Position numbers and translations under genes: made by a program
Shown here: positions 23,187 to 36,983 of the stretch, piece after piece
Position numbering within the stretch: the first letter of the stretch is position 1
Layout of the letters: every line of letters begins with the position of its first letter
Assembly: GCA_005408345.1 (NCBI GenBank)
Contig: SEMN01000258.1
Location: forward strand, 514,501 to 578,500
DNA length: 64,000 nt
Reading direction: 5' to 3'
Origin: Macquaria australasica
Lineage: Eukaryota; Chordata; Actinopteri; Centrarchiformes; Percichthyidae
Notes under the pieces: model-generated
What the model was told of the DNA's origin: nothing
Database searches by the model: none
The model's input: only the letters and a program-made list of their open reading frames with translations

Positions 23187-23256
23187 TAATAATTATTATA
23201 ATTACTATTGTTTTGTATAAATGAAGATATCAATAAAAACATATTTAAAAAAAAAA
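21930..23256 (+). pseudogene. 5'-truncated LINE, RT thumb to 3' poly(A)
   Basis: KCLLTLDDNLTFKEGIKVLS-like start, then YKSCVCPILDCGAGVWGYCK, VQNRAMRCFLGVHKMAPKLA, and a C-terminal zinc-knuckle-like KCHLCDLGEVKNEMHPLFYC. Frames 22189-22536 and 22603-23064 are the same frame, interrupted by one TGA at 22534. Followed by a (TTA)n stretch, AATAAA and a short poly(A) at about 23247-23256. Confidence 0.85.
23147..23184. repeat. (TTA)n microsatellite
   Basis: Uninterrupted TTA units in the 3' tail of the adjacent LINE. Confidence 0.95.
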
Positions 23257-25051
23257 TGCAGCCTGCTCATTCATTTGAACAAGACCAGTCCTGTGACGTC
23301 ATCCGGCAAGGTGCTGCGTTGGCCAATCACATACATGATTGTCATGGTAGACATGGTAGATACAATTCTTGTAAAATCCTGTGAGTATTATAAACCACTG
23401 TGTAGTGTTTTGCCATCTGATAAATATTCAAACTGATGGATCTGTTACTCAAACTGGACTTCCTGGGTTGTATGTCATGTCTCACAGGTACCTAGACCAC
23501 CTGCACTGTTTTAACGTAGGGCTAATTGGGATCAGATGTTGGACCCGCTAGGACTGGCCGGGATAGGTCGGAATTCTTATTGATATGTTCGGCAATTTAT
23601 TAAAAATACAAAAATAAAAAGGTAGTGTGTTTTGAAGCCATATTCATTTAACACTGGTTTTGTGAAGGTAGAGGAGTAGTTGGATGGTTTAGAGTTGGAA
23701 GCCCTGTGTGCTTTTGTGTCTTTCTGTTTCTTCTTCCTAGCTGTCACACTTACTCAAACACATGCACACTGACACACACACAGTTCCTTCATTACATTTG
23801 GAGACTGACTGGTAAAAGATGTCCGATGAATTCTTCAGGAGCTCTCCTGACCAAACAAGGACATATAATTGGTCACTCTACAGTGTGTTGAAACAAGGCA
23901 ATGGCCAGACTCTCATGACCCCAAAACACACACACACAGAGAACAGTGAATGTCCAATAAGGAAGTAAGTTACGTATCAGTTTTTGCACTCTTACTAAAC
24001 ACTGAGAATAGAATGAAGAATGAAGCTAAGGTGAAGTGCTTCAATGAAATCATCAGATATACAATAGAATGCTAAAGGTTATTAACTTGGGTTACAAACA
24101 CATTGCGTATAAGTAAGGTAAAGTAATCACATGGGTACACAGTAGTCAGTAATCCTGGCGTTTAGGCCAGCTTTTAAAGAATACAAAAATAAGTAGGGTC
24201 AATGCTATAATTATATACTGCAGTCAGTTGTTCCCCTGGCTAGGTCTTGTTTGTATGTACACAACATGCTCTTCTTCTAACTTACCTAATTTCTTTGACT
24301 TCTTTATAAACTCATGCTGTGCAGTCCAGATCTAATTCAAACATAGGGAAACAATATTTTAAATTCTAATGACGATCCCAAGTTTCCAGACAAACATGCC
24401 AAATATGTCAGGTTGAATTTGGGGAAATATATGTAAAATGATCCAAGAAATGCGCAGGCATAAAAGCATGGAGTCTTGGGTTTGAAGAATAAAAGATACA
24501 AAATGTGACATGGACATTGTGTAAACATTTTATTTTTTATTTGTAGACAGTTAAGGAGAAATTCCTGAGGGACACCAAGCTTAGGGAGGTTAACATCAAA
24601 TCGTCAGTCTTGATTCTTATCATCCATTTTCCTTTTGAACTTGTGTTTCCTGTGGTTGACAACATTGAGACTGTTTTGTTTTACATGCCTTACCATTGTG
24701 CTAGTGTGTGACAACCTGTGCATGCTTCTACCCAGAATGGGGACATAGGATACTCTTTGTGTCACACTGCTGCGCTGGCTGCTCTCCTGCACCCACATGT
24801 CTCTATGAGCACTCTAAAGAAACTTTCAGGCACCTTTCAGACATGCACCCCTTTGCATGAATCTGATGGCAATTCAACATGTCAGTCTCACATCTGAATT
24901 AGTGCCGGAGTCACTTTTATGTTACAGAAATGTTATTAGGACCGACCCAGTAATATTGCCACCATGACTTTAACACTTTCAACATGACACATGTCTGAAC
25001 TGAATGCCGTCAGATTAACGTAAAGGCTGCAGCAGCACGAGGTGAAACATG
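23257..25051. other. No gene recognised
   Basis: Intergenic DNA without convincing ORFs or repeats. Confidence 0.45.
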
Positions 25052-25059
25052 CAGAGAGA

Positions 25060-25093
<34 letters not shown>

Positions 25094-25221
25094 CAAAAAG
25101 AGACAGAGAGAGGGATAGAGACAAAAAGAGAGAGAGAGACAAAAAGAGACAGAGAGAGAGAGGGAGAGAGACAAAAAGAAAGAGAGAGACAGAGAGGGAG
25201 AGAGGGAGAGAGAGAGAGAGA
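25052..25221. repeat. (GA)n-rich imperfect microsatellite
   Basis: AGAG runs broken by ACAAAAAG units. The Arg/Glu- and Ser/Leu-rich ORFs across it on both strands are artefacts. Confidence 0.95.
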
Positions 25222-25745
25222 AATGCACTTCATCTCGTGTGCCAAGAAATTAAAATCAGTCTTTCAGTCTGTGTGAAAGAGCCAATTTCAAATTGTTTAG
25301 GAGATTAATATCAGATCAGTCTATAAAAAATATTTTTCCCCTCGGGTGTGACAGGGACAGAAGAGGTAAAAAAAAGAAAAACCCTCATACAACCACACTA
25401 AAAATCGGACCAGCAGTCTCTCTATATCTTTTGGATGTTCTTTCCATCTGCATTGATGAATAAATGAATCTCCAGCAAAATGATTTACATACAGCATGTG
25501 AGTTAATAACAGGACTGTCTCACCTTTGCGCTGCTTGTTTGTTTTACAATTAGGTGAAGAGGATGTCGCAATCAAAATTTTTTTTACTTTAGCACCACCC
25601 TTAAAGTGCAGTGCACAGCCGCTTCCGTAGCCTGCCCTATGGCGCTGTCCCTTATAGGCTCCTAATTTAAACAATCCAGCTGTCTACACAGGCCTTTACT
25701 ATGTGACTTGAAGTTTTTTGGTTTAAGTCTAATTTCTTCCGTTTT

Positions 25746-26455
25746 ATGCACCTAACTACAGTGATTGTGTGTTGGGCTCTGAGTGCTGCCAAAATGAGGG
25801 GGACCTACACTACTGTGCCTTATCTAGGTGTAATTTTTTATTCTGAGTTGTCTTTTGATGCTCAAGTGACTAAAGTGGTGCAGTGCCATTTGCCATTTAA
25901 CCAAAATGAGGTCTTTCCTCTCATTTGCAGACCTGAAGAAGGTGTTTTATCTCCTCCAGACTTGATTAAAGCCCTTTATTCTGTTCTCAGCGGGCAAACA
26001 TCCAGAGACTATAACTTGTATATAAAGCTGCTGCCAGGCTTTTAACACGTGCTAAGAGACGGGTCAGTTTAAAAAATGAGTTTTGAAAAGCCTTGCACAG
26101 TCAGGTTCCTACTTAGATCTTGTTCTTCTGCTAATTCCCTATGAGCCTGTTTCTGCTCCTCTGGCAGGGCTCTTTTAGTGGTTCCAAAAGTAGGACCAGG
26201 CCTTTGCTGTCCAGGCCCCTCAGCTGTGAACTCCCTGCTCGAGGATCACAGGCAAAGTCAGTGTCCTCTTTAAAAACTAAATGTTATCTTATGACTTTCT
26301 CCTAACAGATTTGTTGTAATTGTTTTGATTTTCATTTAATCTCATTTGATGTTTTAGGTTTTGGCTTTTATTTTTTAATTTTATTCCTGGTTTTCCTTTG
26401 TAGATCACTTTGTTTTTGAAAAGTGCTATATGTAAAGCTATTATTATAATGATTA
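25746..26455 (+). pseudogene. LINE C-terminal fragment and 3' tail
   Basis: YLGVIFYSELSFDAQVTKVV is read, then degraded PYEPVSAPLAGL, then a tail CACTTTGTTTTTGAAAAGTGCTATATGTAAAG. Same family as 16311-16745 but opposite orientation. Confidence 0.75.
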
Positions 26456-28707
26456 AGTTAATAGTACAACTGCAGCTACACGGTTCACCCTTGAGTTCTG
26501 TCTCCTTTTCATCTTTCATCTTGAACAATTGCAGTACTGTCATTTAAGCTTCAGAGAAAACAATGCTTGCACCTGTGTCTATGATTGGTGATGGGCTGTC
26601 TTACAGCAGCATGTCCACATTTGGCAGACTGTGTAATTTGGCTCACTGTCTGGTTGTATAATAACCCCACTACATTTTCCATTAATCAGCCTCTCAACTA
26701 ACTGTTTACTGTAATGTCGCTCTAGTGTGCACGGCACATAGTTGTGAGCGCTGCCTCTTTGAAACTAAATGGCCCAGTGTTTCTGTTGTGTTGAGTTGTG
26801 CTGTTTGTGGTTATACAGTGATCATCCTGTACTGTCTTCAGCTATTGCTGTGCAGATTTTAGCACAACACTTGTCTTTAAACAGCTGTCTCATCAAAGAT
26901 GTTCAAAAGTCTTCAAAAATCTTTCAACCCCCTGTTGGTTATTATTGTATGAGTACATGTGTCAAAAACAAATGCTCTATTCAAAACTGTTAATGAGACA
27001 ACTTCAGCTCCACCCGTTTGTCCAAAGGCTTGCTTATCCCCTAAAATCAGCAATAGACTAACATACAGTAGACCAAGTGAAAATGTAAAATTTTGGATAT
27101 ATATGATCACACTGCCTTGGATTAGATGAGGGTTCAAATCCCAAAACAGCAGGTGCTTTGATTGTGTTAAGCACAACAGAAACCCATATGAAATTCTTAG
27201 GCAGCAGAGTGGTGAGCTGTGTCCAAGTCTGCAGCTGCAGGAGCCATTTCAGCTGTATGTATTGCTTTATGTTTATTGTATGCATTAACACCTCAGAGCA
27301 CTGGGTGAAGCTTACATATCATCAGGGCATAGGTAGAGACAGTAATCAACTAGAAACTGGATCAATGGACAATGTCTCATTAACATTTGGTGAGCTGAAA
27401 ATAATTTTCAGTTCTTTAATGGAAAACCTGGACATTGCAGCAACCCTCAGTGGCTGTATAAATGTTGCTGATGCACTAGTCTATATTTAAGTCTAAAATG
27501 CTGCTGTTTTATCCACATTAAGCGCTATGCTGTGGCTCTGAGTTGTGTCAGACATTTTGGATGAGCTAAGAGAGAATGAGACGACTACAACCAATTTGGA
27601 GATCATTATTTGGCCCTGCCAGTCTGCCACACGAGTGTTGTTAAGTCATCAGCATACCGGAATTCCATCATTGCGTGTTCACCTTCCTCTGCAGGCAGCG
27701 AGACCATGACATCAGACCACAGAGCAGTCTTATCTGCGGGGGCATTAGACCACAGGGCACCACCAGACAACCGAAGGGACGCCAGGTCACCTGTTAAAGT
27801 AGGCTACTATAAACACAAATGCACATTTTAAAAAAATGTCCGAGCTCAAGTCCACATTGATTGCGATCCAGTTATATATACACAGGTAATCGCATGAGTG
27901 TTCCATTTGCGGTCTATTATTATGTATTACACTGACATAGTGATGCGGATAGTGCAGTTCATCCATCAGGCTGTGTTTCAGTATTTGAGGTGCTGTGTTC
28001 CCTCAGGGTTGCCATAAGGCAGGAGTTGTTGGCAGACTTCCGGTTTTGACATGTGTTGGAGAAAAATAAATAAACTGCTGCTGCTGGTCATTGCACTCCG
28101 TCTCTATGTCCCGTTTATTGTTTTCTTTTTAAACCTGTCCAGTTAGACGAACCCAAGACGCTTGGTTGCAATATAAAAAAAACAGGTAATGTACATTCAA
28201 AATACAAAGGTGATGAAGCACAAAAAATGCACTAGTGTTTAGTCTGTTGCCTGAAGCAGAAAAAATGAAATATGGTTTTACGACAAAATGTTGAATATTA
28301 AGAATGGTTGTCTATTAAAAGTGGTCCTTCTGACAGTACTGAAAAGTGAATTGAATCAAATGCAAAAGCAGCAGGTCAAGTGAAAAGAAGTAATTGTAGC
28401 TCTGAGTTCGCAAATCCTCCACTGCATCTGTTAATCAGACATACACAGCATGTTTGATAAAGCAAGATTACCAGTTAATGAAGGCATATTTCAGTAAATG
28501 CTCTTTTTGTTTTGTTTCATAAAGCAGGTTAGTAAGTCTGGCCTAAGTTACCAACCCATCCCCCACCTCCAGTTTTCAGGCTTTACCAGTGTTACCACAC
28601 TGCCAGTTTTCCCCAGAGTCCCTATTTATTGCTGCTCTGAGAACAGACAGAAATCAAATCAAATGTTTCACCATTTGGTCTGCTGGTACTTCAATTCTAG
28701 AGCCCAT
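26456..28707. other. No gene recognised
   Basis: Intergenic DNA; short ORFs without family signatures. Confidence 0.45.
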
Positions 28708-29012
28708 TAAAGCTGAAACCATTAGAAGATTAATTGATTAGTCAATCAAGAGAAAATGTTTTGTTAATCATTTTGTTAATCAATGAATCATCATTTCAGA
28801 TTCTCAACTTATTGCATTTCCTGTCTTACATTATACAAAATTGAATATCTTTGGGTTCTGAACTGTTGATTGGACAAAACAAGGCAAAACATTTGAAGAC
28901 GTCCTCTTAGACTTGTGATGGGCACTTTTTGTTTCTGTGACCAAACGATTATTCGATTAATCAAGAAAATCACCAACAGATTAATCGATTAATACAGATT
29001 AATACAACCCTA
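28708..29012. mobile_element. Small hAT-like MITE with 8-bp TSD
   Basis: GAGCCCAT occurs exactly at 28700-28707 and 29013-29020. Ends TAAAGCTG and CAACCCTA are weak inverted repeats. The interior is full of GATTAAT/ATTAATC motifs typical of a common fish hAT-derived repeat. Confidence 0.75.
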
Positions 29013-31554
29013 GAGCCCATATCTTTTTTTTAGGTATCTTTCAAGATCAAAAGTGTTGATAGTTGTTCCTAATAGCCACACTGGCAGGTGGAGTGAAAAG
29101 CCGGCCTTCGTAGAGAGGAAGGATAATGGCGCACATTTTCAGACAGTCTGTCCTGGAAGACATTCAAAGTGTTGCACTGGGTTATTCACATGAAAAGTGA
29201 CAGAACTATTTCTGTCACTTTTCTGTGTATGCACTAACTTCGTGATAGATATTTGTGTCTTCACTTCAAAAAGCGTTGTGATTTACTGTTTCATCTTTGA
29301 CTGATGTTCGATTCTAGCACCCAGTGCACCACTCACTATTGCTGTTAAACTCATTGCTTTGTGTGCACAGTAATAACTGAAGGAGGATCAAACAGGCATA
29401 TCAACAGTTTTGTGTCTTTTCTTATCAGGACTATGGTGGCAGGACAGTAAGAGGGCAATGTTGAAAAGGAAAACAAAGAATCCGAAACAATAAAAGCGAG
29501 GGGGATCCCCAGTGGAAATGATACCCTTGAAGTGCAGGATAAAGGTCACTGATGTTGCACAGGTGCTGCTGCTTACCTAATGATGTGAATTTGAAAACTT
29601 TGCAGGACTTGACAGTAGACGGGGAAATGATGAATGAAAGTTACGGACTATCTGAAAAGTGCACGTGAAATGGCCAAGAGATATTTTCAGATAGTCTCAT
29701 TTTTTATCATCGACACCTCAGACCAACCTAATGCTAGTTAGAGTGTCAGTATTAACGATGTAAGTTGTCACATGTTTACAAAAAAAGTGGTCCTTCTTCC
29801 AGTGCTGAAAATGGTGTTGTAGGGCCTCGTGACCTATAACATTTAATCAATTATAATAGTATAATCTATATCTATATTATCTCTCAGAATACACACAACC
29901 TTAAGTTTCTAAAGAAAAATCATGCAATATTATTCACTTCCACCTGGACCATTAACAGTTACACAGCCTTTATTCAGACTCAGTTTGGATTTACCCTTTT
30001 TTTTTTTTTTTTGGAGGTACGGTTCAAATACAGATCATTCCTTGCTATATGATTAATTTAAGTACCCGGTTCAAATGTTGTTATTTGTATATTCTGTGAG
30101 AAGCTAACCTCATCCATATATGGAGAGTGTGGTATATAGCAGTAGTAAACAATTTAACGCAGAAAATGTCTATGATTTCTAAAAGCTTGCAGCACAGATC
30201 CCATTCACTTCTGGCATAAAGTATAATAATACAGATGTAGTAGTGAATTTGACAGATACAAATAGTAGCTTTAACGATTTACACTGAAAAATACATACAT
30301 TTTTAAAACTGATTTTCATTAGCATCTAACCACAGTTTACAGTAGCCTAATCAAGTCCATTCTGCATCTAACACAGCTTCAAATGTTTCCCCTAATAAAA
30401 AGAGAGAAATTGCTTGATTATGCACCTTAGTTGCTCAAAATAAGTACAAGGAAAACAGCACATTGCTAAACTACAGTGCTTGTGCTGCAAATATTTTTTA
30501 AATCCAATTTTAACATAGTAAATTTCATAGTTATTAGATATCCACCATTCAAATAAACAGATAATTTCCTACATTTAAAAAAAATTGAGCAATACAATCC
30601 AGACAACAGCCCTGCAATAAGTCCTAGCATCATAAAGCTTTTATTATTCGTTGAGACAGTCAGAGATGAATTGATCAAACTTGTGTATGTAATTGTGTCC
30701 ATAGCCAATGTTCTATATGAAAACTTACCACAAAATAGGGATAAACTTCAAAACTGTGAATTAAGAATATTCTCTTCTTCATAAGTTAATTAATAAAGTT
30801 TTATTTTAAAAATCATGCATATCCATTCATTACTCAGACTCAGTCCCTCTTTACATGTTTATCTCTCAGAAGTAGTAACAGCCTACTCAAAAAGTCTGTG
30901 TGGCAAACTAAATATGCCCTTCTGTGGTAAATATGGAAAATATTTATTTATTTTTGCATAAGCAAAATACCACTTAGTAATGGCATTATTCAGTCTGATG
31001 TGGTATTGCAATTAAAAAAACGAACAAACAAAAAAACCTCAAAATTGGCATGACATCATGGTATAATGAGCGCACTGCAATATACACACCACACTGGTTG
31101 CTTACTGTAACGTCCACTGTGTTGTCATACTTGTACGGACAGTGCTAAATGCAAACCGCTCATGCATCCTCACTCAATATTAAAGGCGCAATCAGTAAAG
31201 AGGGCTCTTTAGCAGCCTCTAGTGGCAGCATGAACAAAACTACAATAGTAAGAGCATCTTCTTCTCAACCCCTCCATGTCTTTGTAACCAAATTCTATCA
31301 TGGAATTTGATTTATAGTACTTTGGACTTAATGTCACGTACTAATAAAATAAATAAAAATAGATAAATAAATACAGACAAAATGTATAACCTCAAAATTG
31401 TGAAATAAGTCAACACATTTTTAAAACTCAGCTCTTTATGAATATTAAATTATTTATTGTATCCCACTTTTTTTTCTCAAAATACCCTTACCGAAGTCTG
31501 TTTTATTTCATAATTCCACTTTACATCACAAAGTCTTGGTCAGTCAAGAAAAAC
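29013..31554. other. No gene recognised
   Basis: AT-rich intergenic DNA; one dispersed-repeat motif at 30604-30626 (see finding). Confidence 0.45.
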
Positions 31555-31626
31555 GGGGCAGAGCCAGTTATGTGATTGGCTGTTGCTTCGGTCTGGATGA
31601 GCCAATCACAAAACTGGCTCTGCCCC
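31555..31626. repeat. 27-bp near-perfect hairpin
   Basis: Arm 31555-31581 GGGGCAGAGCCAGTTATGTG... pairs with arm 31600-31626 with a single mismatch across an 18-base loop. Flanks carry TTTCATAAT-type ends like those of the fold-back element at 12727. Confidence 0.85.
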
Positions 31627-34600
31627 TGGATAAAATAACACTTCATAATAATTAGCTGAGTCCTAAAAATGTACTGGATTATTTCACAGTGCCATGGTTA
31701 TATTATACGTTTGGTCTATATTCATTCATATGAATATTTATTTTATAATGCCTTATTTATTTCTTTTACATTAAACACTTTGGGTCTTACTGGTCTAAGA
31801 AACTTAACTTTGAGCTTAATTCACCTTTCACATGCTTCACTAATGGTCACTTAGGTTTTAGAGAAACCAAGCCAAGTGCCACGTTTATCACCTCTACCTG
31901 TTTAGAAAGATGAAACAGAAGAGTGACAAACCTGCATGGATGCTGGTTTTGTGCAAAGAGCCAATACAACACACACACACACACTTCAGTGAATAGCATT
32001 CCATACTGTACATTACATTGCTATGTTGCTCATTTGCGTCTTGGTGTCATTCAGCAGACATTTGGACTGGTCATCGTAGGAAAAGCACAGGTGTTCCTAA
32101 TAACATTAACGAGGGCTCTGTTCTATTCTAGTGACCCAGTACAGTGTGGCAGTGAGCCAGCATGAACAATATCAGGGCCCTGAAACTGAAGCAGCTAAAT
32201 GGAATTCAGCCAAGTTTATTATTTACGTCTGTGCTTTTCCTACTGTGACATGTCAGAAAAGACCTATTGTATCCTTAACTGGACCTCCATATGAGTATTT
32301 GTTAAATAAATAAAATAAATAAATGAATAAATTGTATTTTTAATCTAGGACAAAGTTAAGCAAGCTTTTATTTGATTTGCATTTGTTTGCAATTTACAAT
32401 GGTCAGTCACCTTCCATACACTCCCTGAAGGGCTATTGCTTATGCTTAAAACCAAATGATACTTAGACAGACCTTTGACTCGTAGTATATTCAAACAGAG
32501 AAAGCAGGAACCACTTTTTTTTTCAAAGAGATGCAGTTGTGGCAAATGACTTGAAGAGTTACAATGAAGCCCACAACATTTAAATACAACATTACAGAAA
32601 TCTTAATTCATCTTAAATAATCCTATTAAACAATTTATGGGTGACACAGATTTAGTCTTTTCGTTATACTTGTTCATTAAACCCGCATAATAAACATGCA
32701 ATGGCATTTTTTCTGAGATAGTTTTTTTTTTTGAAGAATGTTTATACAAAAAGAGTAACTCCGTTTGCTGTATTGCATAAGATAATCACCAAAAAATAAA
32801 TCAATCAATAAATCGGATAAACAATCCTTATTTGAAAATGTTGTTCACGACATGTTTGTTGAACATTTGCCAGCTCTGAGGACTCATTCAATCAACACAC
32901 ACTTCATATCACGGAGGAATTAATCAGTGAAAAAAAGAAGAAACGATACTGCAATAATTCTGCTAAATAGATTCTTTTCTTTCTGATATTATCATTCATT
33001 CTGCCCTTGTCTGTGCATTCCGACCCAAATCCTACAAGGTCCAAACTTTGTAAGTCATGAAATGTGTTATAGAAGGGTTGCGCTTTTCTTCCACTAATTT
33101 TCCTGCTTTGCAGTGTGGGGTGTAACAATTAAATACAATCCAACTTACTGACATGGATGATGGATTTCTCCCTCGTTGTTAACTCCTATATTGCACAAGA
33201 CAGAATGTATGCAGCATGTGTGCCTGCAGCAGTGCGTGTACTAAAACAAAGCAAAGCTAACAAGATGAATTGGTGGTATGGCAGCACCAGAAATGATGAA
33301 TACTGTTAAATGTCAGGAAAAGCGTTTACGCTGTTGGAACAGCCAGCACACAGGTGAACAGTTCTGCAGTAAACTAACATGCACTCAGTGGCACCTACCT
33401 AAAACTAATTCATTCTAATACAACAACCCTGCAATAAGTCCTACTACAGGCTATTGTTTGTCTGTTTATACTGAAAGGTGTTTCTAAAATGTTTCCACTG
33501 CATTTATGTCCATGAGGGTAGATTAAATATCAGAACGCAATACGATTCAACAGCAGCACAAGCTACAACTTCCAAAATGACCATACAGTTGAATCAACAC
33601 CTCTGTAAAAGTTTCAACCAAATTGAACATTAGAACCTTAATGCAGGGAGGATTTACTGCAGGACTAGACTGCATTAGTATTACCTAGGTGGACCTAATA
33701 ATTGAAAAATACCCACTGGCAATTGAGTATATATAGAGCCACCCCAAACAATTGAATGCTTTAATTATAAAGAAGAAGCCATCTGACTTAACAAGTGACA
33801 CCATACTATACTGAGTATGAGGAGGGTGGAGGTTCCTCTCTTATTACAACACTACCACTAGTGACACACTCTACTCACACCTGCTGTTGAACATCCACAC
33901 TCAATTTTCAGTCAAGATGAAGTGTGACCTCATTTAATGCTGTCATTTCAAAACTGAAATCTGACTTCCCAGAACACTACAGCACAACTTAAAGATCATA
34001 TGACAGCATTGTCTAATCAAACAGAATTGATTAAATCAAATTGAATTGTACATTTTTAAAGTTGTAACACCCCTATGTGCATTGCACAAGCAAGTGCAAA
34101 CTTTAAATAACTAGAGATGTGGATATTTCTACTCAGGTCTGCACCAAAACTGCTTACAAACCAATGAGACATGCCATGTAATTTTATATTTCCATTAACA
34201 AAGTCCTGAGGACATTTATCTGTCTGTCATTCTTCTGTCTTTCTACTTTCCTATAGTGCTCACACATGGCATATTTCTGTCTTTCATAAACACCTAGCCG
34301 CCCAGCTCTAGATGTTATCCTCAGCCTTTACATTGTATTTATGTGAAGCTCTCTGACATTCCTCTCTCCTCCTCCAGCTTACATAGCTTACCCCTGGTGT
34401 AGTAAGGCACTGTGTCCTCCTGTGTCCTTTCCCTCTACTTTGATTCATACATCATCTGTCTTCAGCCTGCCCTTGCTGTGCGTTCCCAATGCAGGAAACA
34501 TGACTGATGGGTAGCTCCAGTCTGGCTGATTATTTATTTTAGCTAACAAGCACGCACTAACTTTGTCTGCAGCTACTTTCAAACAGATAAATCACTTTTT

Positions 34601-35635
34601 TGCTGCTTTAGTATTGCTTTTCATAAAACTACATCATTTGATTAGCAAATGCACCGAGCAAGACCTAATTAAGTAGCATTCATTGAAAAAAGAGTCTAAA
34701 GCCTAAAATGACTAAAGTGACACCTAGCGACTGTGATGTTTCTTACACACCACAGTACTGTTGGACGGAACTCACATGCTGGCTATTTAGCTATTATTAG
34801 AGTCTTGACCAGTAGTGGGGCTAAAAATGTCAAGTTTGTCTGAATGGTGGCGTTAGGTCATGTGGTCAGCAAAGTTAAACGGGAGCATGAATGTGCTCAG
34901 TAAATTTCGTGGCAGTCTGACCAGTAGTTGTCCACATGTATTGATCTGGACCAGAGTGTGGACAGACAGACAGAGAGACAGACATCTCTATCCTAAGACA
35001 AGGCTGCTACTGGGACAAAAGATCAAATACAAGAAGAAATTGATAATTCAGAGTTACAGAAGATGTCAATAATGGATTCAACCATTTTAGTCATTTTTTC
35101 AAGCACAGTTTTGGGGACATTTCTTTATTTCAGTAGGCTTTCAAAAATAAAATAAAAACAGATGTAGATAACATGCAAGCTGATTATGAGGATTATGACT
35201 TGTTGGCGTCCATACTTTTCAGGTCACTCAGCCTTACTGGAACAAAATGGACTGTTGATCATGTTGCTAGGAATGTGAACACTTAGTTAAGGAGCCCTTC
35301 ACACACAGTGTTGGCATGTACAGGGTGTGGACACAATATTAACAAAAACACTTTAATTCAATCCAGTACAACAGCCCTATTAGTGAAGATCACGATGTTC
35401 CATTTTTTTGTGGACAGTGTCACAGAGGTGTTGATTCAACTCTGTGGTAGTTCTGGAGACTGTAGTTTGGTGGTGTGTTTGATTAGGTTATTATGTTGAG
35501 GCACCTTATATCGTCCCACTTGGCATGTACCATAAACTAAAAAGCCTAAAAAAGTTACCTCAGAGTTTAACCAAACCAAATCACCTCTCTGACAGTCTCA
35601 ACAAAAGCTGACATGTAAGCTTCTCAAAGGTCAGA
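31627..35635. other. No gene recognised
   Basis: Intergenic DNA between chrm3 and ryr2. Contains two dispersed-repeat pieces (33420-33443, 35325-35385). It may include distal ryr2 3'UTR, which cannot be shown. Confidence 0.4.
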
Positions 35636-36284
35636 TTTATTGCAGAACTGTTGCGTTGGATTACAGCAGGGCTGTAGAGGTGTTTCTTTTTTGTGTCCAC
35701 ACCCTATACCTACATGCAACGTGCATTGTACACATGAAAAGTGGTAAATGTCATCATACTAATCTCTGCTCTTTCTGTATCGATCATTGTCCTGAAAGTC
35801 TTTCAGGAGGAATTCTCTCTTTGTCTTCTCCTCTCCTCCTCTGTCCATCTTTGGGTCCTTTCTTTTTCTCTTGCTCCATTATTCCTTTGTATTTTTTGCT
35901 TGTTACTGTGAATGTAGAATAAGATGAGGCAAAGAAGTCATCATCTGAGCCAAAAACCTTGACGTGCCACCAGTCACATATTGTACAGCATATAATCTGA
36001 TATTTTCTATGTACAAAGTCTTAGAAGCATTCCAAACAAAGTGTGCTGGAAGTTGGGGCAGAGCTGGCGAGTTGACTGTCTGAATGAGGAAGAGCTTGGA
36101 GGAAGGCTTAGGGTGGGGCCTGTAGAGGAGGCTGGAGATGTAGTTCCTTCTGGACTCATTTGGTAGAACAGGGACTCCTTAGAGAGCAGTAAGAAGGTTT
36201 GAGGGATAAGCAGAGGGAGGATGGCTGTAGAGGGCCTTGAACAGGTTACAGTATGAAAGAAGAGTCTGTTGCTCCAAAAACAGA
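35636..36284 (-). other. Probable ryr2 3'UTR
   Basis: Sequence just after the stop codon has no recognisable repeat. The first minus-strand AATAAA is at 35641-35636, about 645 bases downstream. The true end is unknown and could be further left. Confidence 0.3.
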
Positions 36285-36380
36285 TCAGTTGAGCTGATCC
36301 TCGTACTGTTTCCGGAAACAGTCACCAGCAGGGAAAAACTCCCAGCAACGCTCCTGGTACATCTTCCATACGTAAGACTC
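36285..36380 (-). CDS. ryr2: ryr2 terminal coding exon w26
   Basis: ESYVWKMYQERCWEFFPAGD, CFRKQYEDQLN and TGA at 36287-36285. Acceptor TTAAAG at 36381. The last residues QLN match RYR2 (RYR3 ends QLG). Confidence 0.98.
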   Translation of the reverse strand, partial: ESYVWKMYQERCWEFFPAGDCFRKQYEDQLN

Positions 36381-36950
36381 CTTTAAGACAGACAGATGGG
36401 AGGAGGTAGGAAGGGTTTACATTCCATATGACATATTTAGAGTCTATTTGACTCATCTACATTGTAGGCTACTGAGGTTAGTAACAGCAGTGTAAGCTTC
36501 AAACACTGAGCTACTAAAGGCCTCAGAATGCTTTAAACAAACTAAGGACAAAAGTGTTTCTACCTGTTCCGAATGGCCAAGCTCAATAGCAGGATGAAAA
36601 TCCTGCTGTCATACAGAGGAGCGAGAGGTGAGGAATCATGAACATGGGGATAACAGTGCAAACTCCCTCAAAGACATTTGTGTGTTGCACTCAGTTGTAA
36701 ATATGAAAAGTGATTACGTAGTTTGTAGAAGTAGTGTGAAGAATGAAAAAAGAGCTTGAGAGAGTTCAAATCCGGCCCACTTTCACACCTCCACATACTG
36801 GGCCATTTCAGATGCTATTAGAGGATCCGTCAAGCACTTTGTTTGAAGCATACTGAGGCTTTAACAATGAGAGGAGTCAACAGCATGATCAGAAATACTG
36901 GAGGGAAGTTTGAAGCTGAGCTGTACTAACCACATGACAGTATCACAGTA

Positions 36951-36983
<33 letters not shown>

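Noticed and set aside
25010..25308. Several overlapping ORFs on both strands
   Set aside because: Low-complexity translation of the GA-rich tract.
25321..25674. 117-codon minus-strand ORF
   Set aside because: No family features; composition and context look intergenic.
27608..27831. 73-codon plus ORF with Ser/Ala/Arg-rich product
   Set aside because: No match to a known family and no splice support.
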